Positions 12,190 to 24,689 of a DNA stretch of 64,000 nt are shown piece after piece (the stretch's first letter is position 1; every line of letters starts with the position of its first letter). A program made the translations under genes and the position numbers. The notes beneath the pieces were generated by a model. The model had not been told where the DNA came from, ran no database searches, and saw only the letters and a program-made list of their open reading frames with translations. Location of the stretch: the NCBI GenBank assembly GCA_011009095.1, contig VTPC01091261.1:66177-130176 (forward strand), in the 5' to 3' direction. Origin of the DNA: Ignelater luminosus (taxonomy: Eukaryota > Arthropoda > Insecta > Coleoptera > Elateridae).

Positions 12190-12720
12190 TGAGTATGGAT
12201 ATTATGCTTTGAGGCTAGATCATTAACCTCTTGATGATCAGAGCACCTACTCCAAGGATATTTAGCCTGATATAAATTAAAGCTGTACAATTACAAAGTA
12301 AATTTTCTGTTTTCCATAATAGACATTTGTTATTGACCATTTTCCTGATGTTCTTTAAGTGACATGTTTCTGAACGATGCCCAGTAAGAAAATCTTTTAA
12401 TAATTTTATGTCAGACTTAAGGAGTTCAAAAAGCAGTTTAGGGTTCTTTATTGAGTGCTTTATCAGCCTTTTGGCTTGTCTGTGACCTGAAATATTTTCT
12501 AATAGGATGTGTACGGCTCGTTTTTCATTTATAGAGCTCTCCTCATAGGAGCTTTCTGATCCCAAAAATTGTGTCTCTGTACCTTTAGTAATAAACCAGT
12601 CGACTTCTTCGCCACTTTTAACTTGTTGATGCCCTGGCATTCATATCAAGGTAACTTTAGTACCTTCTTCCAGCTGCTTTAGAGGCTGTCTGGTAAAATA
12701 TTAGTACCTTAGTTAGTTCT
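12190..12720 (-). mobile_element. RNase H-type LINE C-terminal fragment
   Basis: The minus-strand open frame 12215-12640 (141 codons) matches the tail of a Jockey/I/R1-like LINE polyprotein. WMPGHQQVK (its W codon now a stop, at about 12640-12650) and SGEEVDW stand where WVPGHxGxxGNExAD occurs in RNase H. The following residues include a RQAKRLI segment, LTGH and a Cys-bearing KCLL...LCNCTAL stretch, in the order usual for these proteins. The catalytic acidic residues before the GH motif are not present in a readable frame. The reading continues upstream to about 12720 in other frames. RT and endonuclease are missing, so this is a 5'-truncated copy. Confidence 0.65.
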
Positions 12721-12999
12721 TGGTTACAGATTTTTGCTGAGAATTAAAATAACAACAAACTATGAAAGATTTTTACAAGAGGATTCTGCCTAGAAGATAG
12801 ATGAATTGGTGTCTAGCGATCTCACTAGTTTAAAATTAGGGCATCAGCTCTGTCATCTATCTTGAATTCATTTGAATATTAGATTAGATTTTCGTTCATC
12901 AATAACCACACTGTATGGACATTTGCAATCATGCATTTAGCATATAGTCAGTTGGTTTTGTTAAAGACTGAAATTGAACTTGCGTCAATAACCTTGAGT

Positions 13000-14060
13000 G
13001 GCCAGTCTGGTCTCTTTCGTTCATTTTTGTTGTTTGTTGTAATCTATAAGGGTTTAGTCTCCCTCCTTACATGGACCTGTATGTAGGTTAGATAAAACAT
13101 TTTCACCCTTACTACAATAGGACTTGAATACTCTGAACCCATACTGTTCAATACTTTTATTGTTTACTGTTGTTCTGTCTAGATATATATAACTGTAGGT
13201 TTCCTACGCTATAGTGACCAATGAAACATTTTCGGTTTTTTTTCTGGAACCTAGATGGTGTTCTTTCTGACATGGATGAGCTAAAGTTAACAACAATGAC
13301 TAGGATTTACGTTGAAACCCTCTTCTTATCAAAGAGAGAGATAGATAGAGATAACCGTGTCGTGTTTGTCTCTGTCGACTAGAATTACGTTGTCTACGTA
13401 TCGTTGTCACAGAAATCAAATTGGTTTAGTCCGGTTAGGAATTCATTATCAGATTGGCAGATTCAATAAACTCAGTAATTCAGCTCTTAGCTTTCCAGCA
13501 ATTGCTGTAACGTAAAGAACGATGTGATCTATTATCAAACGTCGCTTTTATTTTTTTCTGTTGTAATGGGCTGTCAGCTATACTCAGCATAAAGAAGTAC
13601 GCTAAGTCAGCGTTCCAGCAAAATTCAGCTTGCTAAGAACTTAGTGCAAAATAGCGGTACGTTCAATACACATAATACAAATTGTCGAGTTCATTAAACG
13701 CACGTAATGACTTAGTTATCTCCAATGAACCACGCAGTATTACGAGTTTTGATGTTGTAGGATTTATCGATTTGTTATATAAATACACCAGCACCACTTC
13801 CTCAGCCACTAGTGTTTCTTCAATGTTTTTATTTAGGCAGAGTGAATTCTCCTGCTTGGTAAGCAAATTGTTTTGGTGAAGTGGTGCCTGTGAGAACATC
13901 ACTTCTGTCTTCTGTCTATCATTTTCTATTTGGGTGGAAATGAGGTTAGGCTAATAGAGCAATATGATTCAGCCTCATCAGTGGGAGTCTTCTTGTTTTT
14001 GTTATAAATTCCACTTTAACTTCCCTTCATTAATGGATTATATAGTTCAGAGCGCAACTC
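13000..14060 (-). mobile_element. Very decayed RT-like tract
   Basis: Short minus-strand stretches recall reverse-transcriptase blocks. KTPTDEAESYCSISLTS near 13940-14000 resembles the PTxxxSYRPISL motif of Jockey-like RTs. QRYVDNVILVD near 13380-13410 resembles a YVDD palm motif. Between them the frame is interrupted many times. The order fits one RT on the minus strand, but the matches are short. I cannot decide between a LINE and another RT-bearing element. Confidence 0.25.
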
Positions 14061-17000
14061 GCTTTACATACATCTGTAAAATATAGCAGGCTGTCTTCGA
14101 TATCTTGTTGCAGTAGAGTAGAAAAGATCCTCTCTCATCCTGATGATTTGTAGGGTTTAAAACAGCCGATAGCTGAAGGATTTACCAACCAAGCTTGTCG
14201 CAGTTCTATTGAGTCCGTACGTAGGCTCATTTAAATTAGCTTGTAAGGTATCTTCTCCAACAACTGTAGATCCTGGGAAATGGGTACCTAGAAAACTTAA
14301 TTCATTCTTCTTTGGTATTAGCAGAACCCTCGCAGAATAGAATTCGATACAAATAGATCATCTATCAGTATGGAATCCTGAAATATGTGGCCTGGTGACC
14401 TTCATATTCTCGTGGTCAATGATTTTCTTTTCTGTATTTTTTAATCTTTTTTTTTTAAATTTTGTTAAAAAAATGTTTCGGCCCACACGGATATTTTCAA
14501 TCTAGTATAGGTGGTGCTTAACGTGTTAAGTCCAAAAGCTCTGTTAAGAAGGTCATCAATTGAAATAAAATCTATTAATAACTACGTGCACTAAATGAGG
14601 GTAAGAAAGAATCATTATTAAAACTACCATGAGGTAAAGGTCGAATAGTATTGACCAAGAAACTTGGATTACCTTCTCTCACTCCGCCATAACTTCCTAG
14701 CCATCGACTCAAAAGATGAGTGTTTGAAGCTGCTTATTTACGTCACGTGATCGAGTACAAAAACGAAAAAAAATGTTAAATTATAGCTGACATCTTCCTC
14801 TATACCATCCATCTTATGACGTAATTAAACAATCAAAAATAGTATCAGAGGTCTCCTACGTACTCCGAATCCGGCCAGTGAATTTTAGGCACAGTTTTTT
14901 ATGCATGTCTATTGGTGTACTATCACTATAAACACAATTTTTCCTTGTACTCGATGATTTAGGATAAACTGCGGTCGCTGGTTCATTACCTGTATTAGAA
15001 ACAACTTTAGATGAAGAAAATCTTCTTCATATTGTGCTTGCCTATTAAAACAATCAAACTAGTTTTTGTGTTTCACCCAGGTCATATGTACAAGTCCCCA
15101 ATACGGCATACCGTCAGTTCACCAGAATCTACTTAATGATTGTCTTTGTGATTCAGGTTGTGTGATGATTTTGTAGTTATTTTGTATAGTTTAGAAATAA
15201 CGATTTGTAAAGATAAATATTTAAGAACACAGCTTAGACAGCAGATTATTATTCAAACATTGACAAACTAGACATTGGGTTTTGATTTCTGTACTAGTTA
15301 AGCAGGAATCTTGATCTTTGGACAATTTTGGCCCACACACTAAACAAATAAATGTTTAAAATAAGACAGTAAAAGTATCGTGCTTTGTTAATCAATTTTT
15401 ACATGTTTCGAATCAAGCATCACTTTTGATCTTTTTGTTTTCCCCACACCCAAGATTCGAATAAAACTTTGAAATAGTATTTTGAGGCCAGGTACTATCC
15501 ACAAAAAGATCTGATTCAGTAATTAAAATAAAAGTCAAACAATTTTTAGACTGTCAGTGACACGAATTCCTTTTTAGTGCCCTGATTGCTTTTGTTCGTA
15601 GTAAGTGTGGTTTGGCAATATCATGTGCAAGCACACTGGTTTGAGAATACTGATTTAAACAAATGAAAAAGGTGTAAGATACTAATAAAAAACTTATGCC
15701 CATCAAGTTTACTCAAAATAATTCAAGAATATTAATATGTATTTACTTAAAATATCTCAATCGAAAAGTATAGTGTATATAATAAGAACGCCACAAAATT
15801 TAATGTTGATAACTAGAATTTGTTGCTTCAGTATTGACGATAATAAGTGATTATACGTACCAAAGAACATACTTAAAAATGCTCGAAATGAATTTTACCA
15901 AACTTATTTTAAGATATTAAAAAAGGAAATGTAAAGGGATACATTTCCAAATAAAACATGTATCACCGTATTTTTGCGGTACGTCTGTTAAGGAAGCAAA
16001 AAGAATATGAATATCTGACGCGAAAGTTAATTTACGGATGCTGACACATAGGATATTTCTTTAATTCATGTGTACCTATTACGACTTCCATCAGTGAAAT
16101 GAAACCCTCTGCTCTTACAACCCTTTCTGTGTATTTAAACATTAGAGTTGGGGTCATTTTTCTAAAATTGCCAGGATAATTTGCTTGCCTTTACAAACCG
16201 TACGTAGGTTACATAAATATTCTGACATTTGCATAAGGTTAGGATATTAATATTTACGGATATATAAATTTTATAAAAAACTACCTCCAATTTTTATATT
16301 TATTCTCTCGAGAAAAATCAAAACTCGAGATAAGTAGATATTTATAGAAATAAATCAGGAATGCCGAAGGCTTGAATTCGGAGAATGCTCAGAATACTTG
16401 AAGAATCTTCATAATTAATACGATTTCCGTAAAGCTTACAGACTTTAGCCTGAAAAACAAAGTTATTCTGACATTTTTGTTACTCATAATGTCTTTATTG
16501 TTGTTACTATAAATAGCTTTTTTGTTATGTGCAGTGTATAAAAAAGTCAACGCTACTTCTTAACAAAATATTATTCTCTTTGCTGGATTAAGAAAGCCGA
16601 GGGTGTTTTTGAAAGGAATTCTTAGGAAATAAAAAAATTCAATAAATACGTAAAATGTTTGTTCTTATCAAATAGACCGTAGGTATTTTACAATTAGAAA
16701 TGATTATGAATGGTTCAGACTTTTCCTTTAGTTTTCCCGATTCTTGCGTGTAGTGATTCAGCTATTTATTTTAACAAAATATGTGGTTTGTTTTTTCTTT
16801 GGTTTGATCTTAATTACTATGTTGTTCCAGATCATGGTCTTTATTTAACTCAATTGTAGCACAAAATTATACTCTCATCAGTTCTGTTTGTTAAATATAT
16901 CTCTTAAATCCATTTTTAGATGCTCTGATTTATCCTTAGTTTCAGGTATATCTGTGGTCGTTAAATCCGTTCTTTTATCAGAACATTCAAACTAACATAC

Positions 17001-17870
17001 CACTGATAGATGGAACAATATTTGATGAAAGCGTGCAAGTATTTAGTTACCATCTATGGTTAATTCTATACCTTATTTAGAAATTCTTGATCCTGTGAAA
17101 CCTCAAATTATGCATTAAATATAATTAATGTTTAGCTCCGGAGATTCAAGCTTGCCTTAGAGTTGGTTAACTCCTGCTGCATTTAAAGAAAATCCAATGA
17201 TTAAGTAATGTATCCTATACAAATTTGTCGATAGAGACAAGTCATAGTGAGAGTCAAGTGGCAAATGAAATAACGAATGATCTACAAAGTTAGAGGTCCT
17301 AACCGTTCCGTTACACATTAATTATAAAATCCATTAGAGAAAACGGAATCTGAATTAGGACCGATGCCTTTATACTTATCGATATTTATATTGACCTTCT
17401 GGATGTTCATGGGAGTCAGAAATATAATATTTATGAAACGCGGACGAACAACTTGAAAGGAGATATTTGATTAAGCTCGCAAGGATTATTTGAGTTTTTG
17501 TTTCTTAGTTTCCAAAAGTCGTTCGAAGTGGCTTGCCAATTTTTCTGCTCTTCGTTTGTTCCCAGAATTTCCATAAAATCTCCCTAGCGATTAACAAATA
17601 TTCTTTTAAGATGGATTACAGGTTGAGTTGATTTAACATCTTTGATTTGTCATGAAAATTAAGTATAGATAATGAAAAAGAGTTGTTTGATATGAAATAA
17701 GTGAGCAAATTTAGATCAAGGAAGGACATCTTTTCTGTTTGGTTGTAAATGCTCAACTTAAAAGTGCGTTAAAATCAACTCAGCTACTAGTGTTTGTTCT
17801 TCGTATTCAACTTAGGTCGTAACCCTACAATAATACTTAACATTCTCTAGTGTCTGTGATCTTACAAAAA
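14061..17870. other. Unannotated stretch
   Basis: No feature is recognised. A minus-strand open run at about 14200-14400 (about 65 codons) continues the reading direction of the preceding RT-like tract and may belong to it. At 16312-16336 two copies of TCTCGAG/CTCGAGA form a small 7-bp hairpin. The rest is AT-rich. Confidence 0.45.
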
Positions 17871-17879
17871 CGATGTAAG

Positions 17880-18350
17880 TGTGTGGGTCCGTTGTTTCAG
17901 GGGGTCTTCCACTGTGCAGCTTTTTGTGGTATTTTATCGCTCTATTTTCATCTTTCAGGATCCTAGACTTTGTCTTGTTTGAGAGCTGTCCATTCTTGTT
18001 TTATCTTTCGAAATTACGATAGACGTTATTTTTTCTATGAATATATGAATATCTTGTGGGATATACGCTGTAAATTGTCTTCATTTTCGGATATGAGAAC
18101 AACGTCAGTTACGTAGCAAAATTCAAAATCGCCTGTTGATTTTACATTTTCTATTATTATTTTATCGAGGATTCACTGAATAAAATTGAGCTTAAACTGG
18201 AATTTCTTCGGGGAGTTCGTATTTTGCTTTAACCTTTGCTGTGTTGCTCGTGCTCATTTCTTTTATTAATCTTATTATTCTATGGTCTGCTTAGAATGTT
18301 TACAATATCTTTTATAGTTTGTTTTGTTAAGTTCTACAGTTATACAGATG
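17880..18350 (-). mobile_element. LINE reverse-transcriptase fragment
   Basis: Minus-strand frames give, in RT order, RIIRLIKEM plus NTAKVKAKYEL (about 18290-18230), ILDKIIIENVKSTGDF (about 18180-18125) and YVTDVVLISENEDNLQRI (about 18115-18060). The last matches the YxDDxxLxSExxxxLQ palm motif, with T in place of the first catalytic D. The frame then breaks up. No endonuclease or tail was found, so the copy is truncated at both recognisable sides. The style resembles LINE RTs generally; the clade is not assigned. Confidence 0.6.
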
Positions 18351-18439
18351 TGGGTAAATAATCTCATACGGGAAATCAAATTTCAAACTACTGGCTGATT
18401 AATAATATTTGACAGGCGACACCACAGTTTACTTTAGCA

Positions 18440-18482
18440 ATCTCATGGCGTTTGCCAACATTTTGGACACTGGCATAGTCAT
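18440..18482 (-). ncRNA. Degenerate hammerhead-like motif
   Basis: On the minus strand, TGACTA (18481-18476), one T, GCCA, a loop of about 12 nt, TGGC and then AAAC follow one another. This copies the widespread retroelement pattern CTGANGA-T-GCC...GGC-GAAAC, whose core fits a hammerhead. Three core positions differ (C3, G8 and G12), so it should be inactive. It lies about 90 bp from the LINE RT fragment but need not belong to it. I take it as a trace of a Penelope-like pseudo-LTR. Confidence 0.3.
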
Positions 18483-18489
18483 TTCCAAG

Positions 18490-20429
18490 ATATAATAGGA
18501 AACCAAAAAGCTTAACTAGAGATTATATAATAAATTCGAAGAATTTGACTTCAAGGATCTATCAAAATTTTGCAATTAAGAAAAACTATACTTTCAGATT
18601 GGCAAGAATAGATAAGGATACACTACTTTCACGAGTCTTTCTCACTTAAAGAGTGTATGTTAATTACCTAGGAACCAGACATCACCATCTGATCATTACG
18701 TTCGTCTCTTGTATGACAGATGCCGAAAGACAAAGTAAAACAGTTGGAACAATTTTAATAGAAGAAAATTTATTTTCCTGGAATGTACTGAAAATTCAAT
18801 TTGAAGTCGTTATGCATTTTTAACAAACTTATTGTTTTAGAAAACTTTATTTTAATTTTTATTTACTAAAGCTGTTACTATTTAGTGATTAGAGGCAGGC
18901 TACATAGAATTTACTTTTTCTAAATATCCAAGTTCCAATAAAAATAACTGCGTGATTCATTTAATTGTTCATTAAAACTGTATCGTTAACTTCTTATAGT
19001 TTACTTTTTTTATTCGAATGGAAATGCAAAAAAGTAGTCATTTACTTTTGTAAATAATTCATCACACATTTGAAAATTCGAGTTGACAGCTAGTTTCCGT
19101 TGAAGTTTAATTTCATGTTTATATTTTAATTAGAAAGCGTGATGATCGACAATCCGCTATACAACAACTACATAAAGCCATTGACAAAAACGTCTCGACA
19201 TATTATTTATTTCTAACTGTTTTATCTGTGATACCTGTATTATGTCGAGTCATAACAGTTATGCATAATATAAATGTGGAATGATACATTTTCTTATGTT
19301 AGTAGTACCAACGTATGAGCATGAAATGCGCTTTTTAGTTCTTTACTTCAATTGAGGAATTATATAAGGAAAACAAATTAGTTGATGTGCTTTGTGTTCG
19401 ATCGAACATTTTCTTGAGTTTCTTCACATTTTCAATGGATATACCGAATAGGGTATTTACTAGAAGAAAACTATATAATAGGCTTTAGTACAGAGAAAAT
19501 GAAGTTGTCAATCGAAAGAAATATAGAAAATGAAACAATAATAATAAATATAACGAAATAATAAAGTGTAAAGAAAAATATGAAAATGCCAATAAGTCGA
19601 GACTTGAAGTTACCTTCTATCGCAACAATAAAAAGGGATAATTGTATGTGGTACTAGTATGTTAAGTAACTATAATGCTCCTGGTTGAGCGAATTATTTG
19701 TAGGTAGCATAATATCTTACCTTTCTGTGAGAGTTCTGAATATGTTAAATAAAACAAAAGATTATGAACAGCAGTGGCCGATCTAGATTTTCCGGGGCCA
19801 ATATTTACCTATTAATCCATTAATGCCCAAAATTAATTTTTCATCCAATATTAATGAAACTTAGGTTACAGTGTGTAATTGGATTATTTTTTGTCTAATT
19901 TACTTTCTTTTGCCGTATGATATATAATATGCTGGGTAGTAATGTATAAACATTATTAACTGTTGTAATGAACACAAGTGATGACATGAGGTATGTATGT
20001 ATGTCTCCACACTACAAACCATTAAATAAACTGAAGTCCGTGTTCAGACAACAGCATTACGGTTGAATTAGTTGTTCAAAGCCTGAAAGTGTTACTAGTT
20101 GCAAAAAAGTACCTTGTGGTTTATAAGTCTTAAGAAGTCAACTAGAAAAATCATTTGTGTAATGAGAAATCAAATACAAATAAGCTGTAAGAAAACTACC
20201 TCTAACGCAAAACTCATTTATACTGTTCGAAACATGAGATGACACATCTATCCCAAACTTAGCTTCTTTAGCTAAACTAATAGATCTATAATAATTACAG
20301 AAATGATTTGTTTTTACTTTGATTATTTAATGAAGGCAAGCATTTCCATAGACCTTTGTGTTAGTAAGCGAAAACTCAAACGACAACGATTCTTAATCTA
20401 ATGAGCAAAGAGAAGATGTGATATAAATA
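18490..20429. other. Unannotated stretch
   Basis: AT-rich with no recognised gene. The only element signature is the possible hAT end at 19776. Short direct A-rich runs around 19500-19600 are low-complexity. Confidence 0.45.
19776..19812 (+). mobile_element. Possible solitary hAT terminal sequence
   Basis: CAGTGGCCGATCTAGATTTT followed by a GGGGCC block is the usual start of many insect hAT elements (CAGTGGCGGATCTAG type). No matching inverted end or 8-bp duplication was found nearby, so the element is probably truncated. Confidence 0.35.
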
Positions 20430-20431
20430 TA

Positions 20432-20463
20432 CAGTCTGTTAAATAAGAACGTGTACGGCGTAA
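20432..20463 (+). repeat. Left terminal inverted repeat of the Tc1-like element
   Basis: Starts CAGTCTGTTAAATAAGAAC directly after the TA target. Pairs with 21668-21699. Confidence 0.9.
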
Positions 20464-20591
20464 GTAGACAAAATACTGAGAAATATCAGGTAAGCTATGT
20501 AAAAACAAAAATACTGCATATCTGTCAACGGCGCAGTGTAACAAACACAGTACGTGTTTCATTATTACCGAAGTAATTACGTCTGTTCATA

Positions 20592-20948
20592 ATGAATGCT
20601 GCTTATAGTAAACATTTTGAAGCCGTCTCCTTGTGTTGCCATGTAAAAGCACCAAACATGTCATTAGAAGCTCCTGCCAAGTATCTTAAAAAATCAAAAT
20701 CGTTTGTTAAACAGTGGGTAAGGCATCATAGCATACATAAAAACGTGGATGATCTTTCAAACCGCGGAAAAATTAGAAAGACTACTTCTAGAGAAGATAA
20801 TGTCATTGGCAACCTTTTCAATCAAAACCCATCACTTACTTTAGATAAAGCTCAGAAAAAACTTTCTAAAAAAGGAATAAAATATCTAAAATCACTATTA
20901 GAAACCGCCTTTGTGAATATGATATCAAACATCGAAGTACCTTACTAA
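20592..20948 (+). pseudogene. Tc1-like transposase, N-terminal part
   Basis: 118 codons from an ATG form the DNA-binding half of the transposase. The first helix-turn-helix spans roughly residues 24-50 (MSLEAPAKYLKKSKSFVKQW), followed by a basic linker (SNRGKIRKTT) and the second helix-turn-helix up to about residue 95. Around KKGIK the correct reading moves to the next plus frame. There ISKLT-like and RNRLCEYDIKH-like sequence continues and joins the catalytic half without a gap. One single-base indel near 20880 therefore explains the split. Family members normally have about 340 residues in one frame, so this is a recently broken gene rather than a short protein. Confidence 0.85.
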
Positions 20949-20983
20949 AACCACTTCTTACCGACGTTCAGGTAAAAAAACGA

Positions 20984-21589
20984 ATGGAGTGGGCACAAGA
21001 AAACTTGAATCGAGATTGGGATAATGTAATATTTACGGATGAAGCATCTTTTTGGTTGTCAACATCTACTAAACGTGTGTGGTGCGTAAAAGGTAAAAAA
21101 CTCATTCAGCGCACCGTGAAACACCCTAGAAAGATCCACGTTTGGGGATGTTTTAACCGAAGAGGTTTTGGAAAATTATTGATAGTTAAACAAAATCTAG
21201 ACACAAGATTTATGAAGGAAATCTACCAGTGTGCGTTAATACCATCTGCAGATAAATGGCTTGGAAAAGGAAATCGCGACTGGTTGTTACAAGAGGATAA
21301 TGATCCCAAATATAGAAGTCGACTTTGCTCTATGTGGAAAGAAGAAAACGATGTACAGACTTTAGGCTGGCCCTCGCAGTCGCCAGATGCGAATCCTACA
21401 GAAAATGTTTGGGCGTTAATGAAGATGAAGCTACAGGGTGTAATAATAAAGAACCAAATACATTTAGCTCGTAAGATAAGGGAAATATGGAGAACTTTAC
21501 CAGTGCAGTACGCAGAAAAATTAGTTGAAAGTATACCCCGAAGATGTCAGGCCATCTTAAGTAACAACGGTGACTGGATTTCTTACTAA
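20984..21589 (+). pseudogene. Tc1-like transposase, DD34E catalytic part
   Basis: 201 codons cover the whole RNase H-fold catalytic domain. In this frame the acidic triad is D19 (VIFTDEASF), D105 (QEDNDPKY) and E140 (PSQSPDANPTENVWA), with 34 residues between the last two, the DD34E signature of Tc1-like elements. The proline-rich SQSPDxNPxEN block is typical. The annotated ATG is internal: the true reading enters from the preceding half across the frame break, with VQVKKRMEWAQ continuous. The stop lies 110 bp before the element's right end. The catalytic residues look intact, but no full protein can be made from this copy as it stands. Confidence 0.9.
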
Positions 21590-21667
21590 TTATATTGCGC
21601 ATTAGTAAATAAAATAATGTTTCAAAAAAATTAAATTGTATTTTGATTTTCTTACGTTTTGTAACGA

Positions 21668-21699
21668 TTATGTCGTACATGTTCTTATTTAACAGACTG
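21668..21699 (-). repeat. Right terminal inverted repeat of the Tc1-like element
   Basis: Reverse complement of the left end with three differences in about 32 bp. Followed by TA. Confidence 0.9.
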
Positions 21700-21701
21700 T
21701 A

Positions 21702-24660
21702 GATACACATCCCCGTAACACTACCGTATGCATAAGTATTTGTTGACAGTGTTACATGCCGTATTTAGTTACGTTTTTGTTTCAAACTCCGCTAAATTAG
21801 AAAATCGCGGGAAAAGTTACATATGTTAACAATGTTGGAAGTCGCAACACTACCTACTCGTTACACTGTTCTATAGTTTGCCACAGAACCTACGCTCCCG
21901 ATAACTGCTAGTTATCAAGCTAGAGAAGGTACAACAAGCAATTGATGGTAAAGTTATATATAAAGAACGATAAAGACATCCTACTTCTAAGGTCTTAGCC
22001 ACAAATATAGCAACATTTAAAATACATTAAAATTATATGGAAAAACCATAAAAAATTCGCTGTGATTGCTTTTGCATCGGTGGTGAACCCGGTGGAGTTG
22101 CGACGTTTATTTTTATTTTTAAATTTAATTAGCACTGAACTGGTCACACGGTCATGAACGACTGTATGATCTCGATAGGAGGATGCAAATTATCGATAAA
22201 GATTGGTTAAATAAAATTGTAACCGATTAAAGGCGCATTGCACACGTAAGAGCTCTTATGCTATATCATTGGCGCATACAAGTCATTGAGTATTATGGCT
22301 AATATTAGTGTTTGCGACTTGCATCAAATCAAAAAGCAGAAGCTGTCACGTCAAAATTTCGTGCAACGTTTTTCTAAAGTAAGCGACTACCAATAACGGG
22401 GTATGAGCACATTAATCACATAAAAGATATTAATATTAGGCTGTAATATTCGTTTTATACAGAAGCAATAACTAGTCCATAAACCACTACTAGTCCTGTA
22501 CGCATTTTAGCACAGCTTTTCCAATAAATTACAACTAAACTTAGAACACCGAAAAGGAATTATCCAAACAAAACTACTTCGCATTCCAGCACACCAAGAG
22601 CAGACAAAAAAATGATAGGTCTCACCGTTTTCTCCTTTTTCTTTTTATTGGAGAAACATTTTCCGTTAACTAAGAGGTGCGCTCTGGACCGACTGGTCCT
22701 CACGGCATTTCGTGAGTTCCCATCCAGAGATGATGGTTTTACTATCCCACCAAAAGAAAGAAAGAAAACGGGACACACTACAGGTCCTATTTTTACAGTT
22801 GCTAATTCGTCTTAAAAGCGCAAGAAAACTATTTGTTTGTTTGTTAAGTTAGTTGGATTTATTTTATGATAGTTGAGCTTAGATAAAAAAACAACCTTTC
22901 GTATTCAAGAGTTCATATAATAACGATTTGCAAATTTTCAGAGCTTCATGTTGGTTTCGACGATCGAAGTCGAATCTTTAATCCAAAATGAAGTTTCCTG
23001 TTTTACCTAAAAATCCGATTTCTAGCTTCCCTTATTCTCCTATTATGTGGATGATGATTAGCTCTCGCTTAAAACATTAAATAAAAACAAAAATCTCATA
23101 ATCAGTTATTTAGAATTAAAATTACATAAGAAAACACTATATGGTACGGTGCAACGTCGAACTTTTGCATCCTACTCATACACATGCCTATAAAAAACAT
23201 GTTTACGTTTCACTATCAATCTTTTGATATTTGTTAATAATAAAAATTACTGAAATAGAAAAAAATCTTTACAAGCAAAGCAAATCTACATTTTGCATCT
23301 CTTTTGAATTAATATTGTGAAAGTTACGTAGTAGTATCTCTCGCCTTTCAAACAATAAGAGGCGAATTCAATGTAAATAATTATATTAATACCAACGCAA
23401 TTAACACCTTTCCTACACACTTTCTTATGTCATCAAGTATTCACATATATGCAAATACAATAATTTTATTCTGCAATAAATTCGGTTTAACACAGGTACG
23501 TGGTCTTGTAAACCAAATAAATTCTTTTGAAAAACAGGACTACGATACTTAAAGTTCGCTTGCTATACTTCCAGATTTAAGGGAAACTATCGTAGAATAC
23601 ACGATCGTCGCAATACTCCTTAAACAATATTAGATTTCCAATACGTTTAAGAAGCTTAGAAATTTGTAATATGTATACCATCGTAGGATGTAGCGCTAAT
23701 ATGATACGTAAGCAGTAAACTAATTTTAGAGAAGGTAAGGTGGGTGTCATCAAGCAAGTTATTTAAAAGACTTTAGCAGGACTATATTTGAAGTTCTACT
23801 ATACACGTAATCATTTTTAGAATCCAGTTTACGTTCATTAAAAAGTTAGGTAAATCACAAACAAACTTTAGTACATACATACAAAGTTAATCGGTTTTGA
23901 ATACCCATAACAGACCCTTTGGAAAAATGTCAAAAAATGTAATTTTTTTAAATCTGATCTTAAAAAAGAACCAATACATAGATCATTAAAGGAAATGTCA
24001 GCGGATTATTAAACATAAATAAAATGAAAAGTTAAACCAAAATATGAATCTTTTTTATAACTCTCGAAAAGGTTTATTTTATAAGCTTCCAAGGTAAAAA
24101 TAATAAACTCTGAGTTTTTGTCACATAAAGTAGATCTATTCTTATTCCAAAAGCTTATACATTCACGAGTATGACCTTGAAAAAAACTTATTGAATATTT
24201 TTTGCTCAATAAAGGCACTTACCAAAAAACTAATGATTCAGCGTTAGTGGTTTACCTATGCGCAATCTTCGATAAACTAAAGAAAAGAAATTATTGCATC
24301 GTTCAGTATCCAGTTAGTTACAAAATTTTCTCAGTGCAAGATATTTTGGATTTTGTTGCAAATATGGTCCAAACTTGGTTCAAGATGTAAGAAGCCGGTT
24401 GTGTTACAAAATTGTTTTTATACATACCAATGCATAATATGTTTGAACACTTCTGCTTGAAATGGAGTTTACTCTAGCAGAAGAACAGAAGTCGCAAGAA
24501 TTCTGGAAATCAATGTACTATAAATTCAGAATGAATGTCAAAGCTGTGTTAACTGAAATAGATTGTAATGAACAGGATCAGCATTCGAAAAATATATGAG
24601 AAAATGATCCACATGACAAGTGCTTAAGATATGGCTAATTAATGTTGCGACAGTTTCCAG
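21702..24660. other. Unannotated stretch
   Basis: No coding family is recognised. A GC-richer patch at about 22660-22760 (open on both strands for about 70 codons) stands out from the AT-rich background, but neither frame resembles a known protein. The open frames near 24.0-24.4 kb are unrecognised. Confidence 0.4.
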
Positions 24661-24689
24661 ATTGCCTTTAGTGTGTTCCAAACCACTTC

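Larger units (their letters stand above)
20432..21699 (+). mobile_element. Tc1-like (DD34E) transposon, 1268 bp
   Basis: The element lies between TA dinucleotides (20430-20431 and 21700-21701), the standard Tc1/mariner target duplication. Its ends are inverted repeats: CAGTCTGTTAAATAAGAAC at 20432 and its complement ending at 21699. They align over about 32 bp with three differences. Inside is one transposase, split between two plus-strand frames by a single frame break near 20880. Both ends, the full coding span and the high end similarity suggest a fairly young copy. With the frame broken it is non-autonomous, though its ends could still be used by a transposase from a relative. Confidence 0.93.

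Noticed and set aside
15398-15425. GATTCGAAACATGTA on minus, similar to the GAAA and stem III part of the 5.9-kb ribozyme
   Set aside because: No CTGANGA core, stem II or closing stem I could be found around it.
21396-21710. Minus-strand open frame of 104 codons at the end of the Tc1-like element
   Set aside because: It is antisense to the transposase and crosses the element's terminal repeat.
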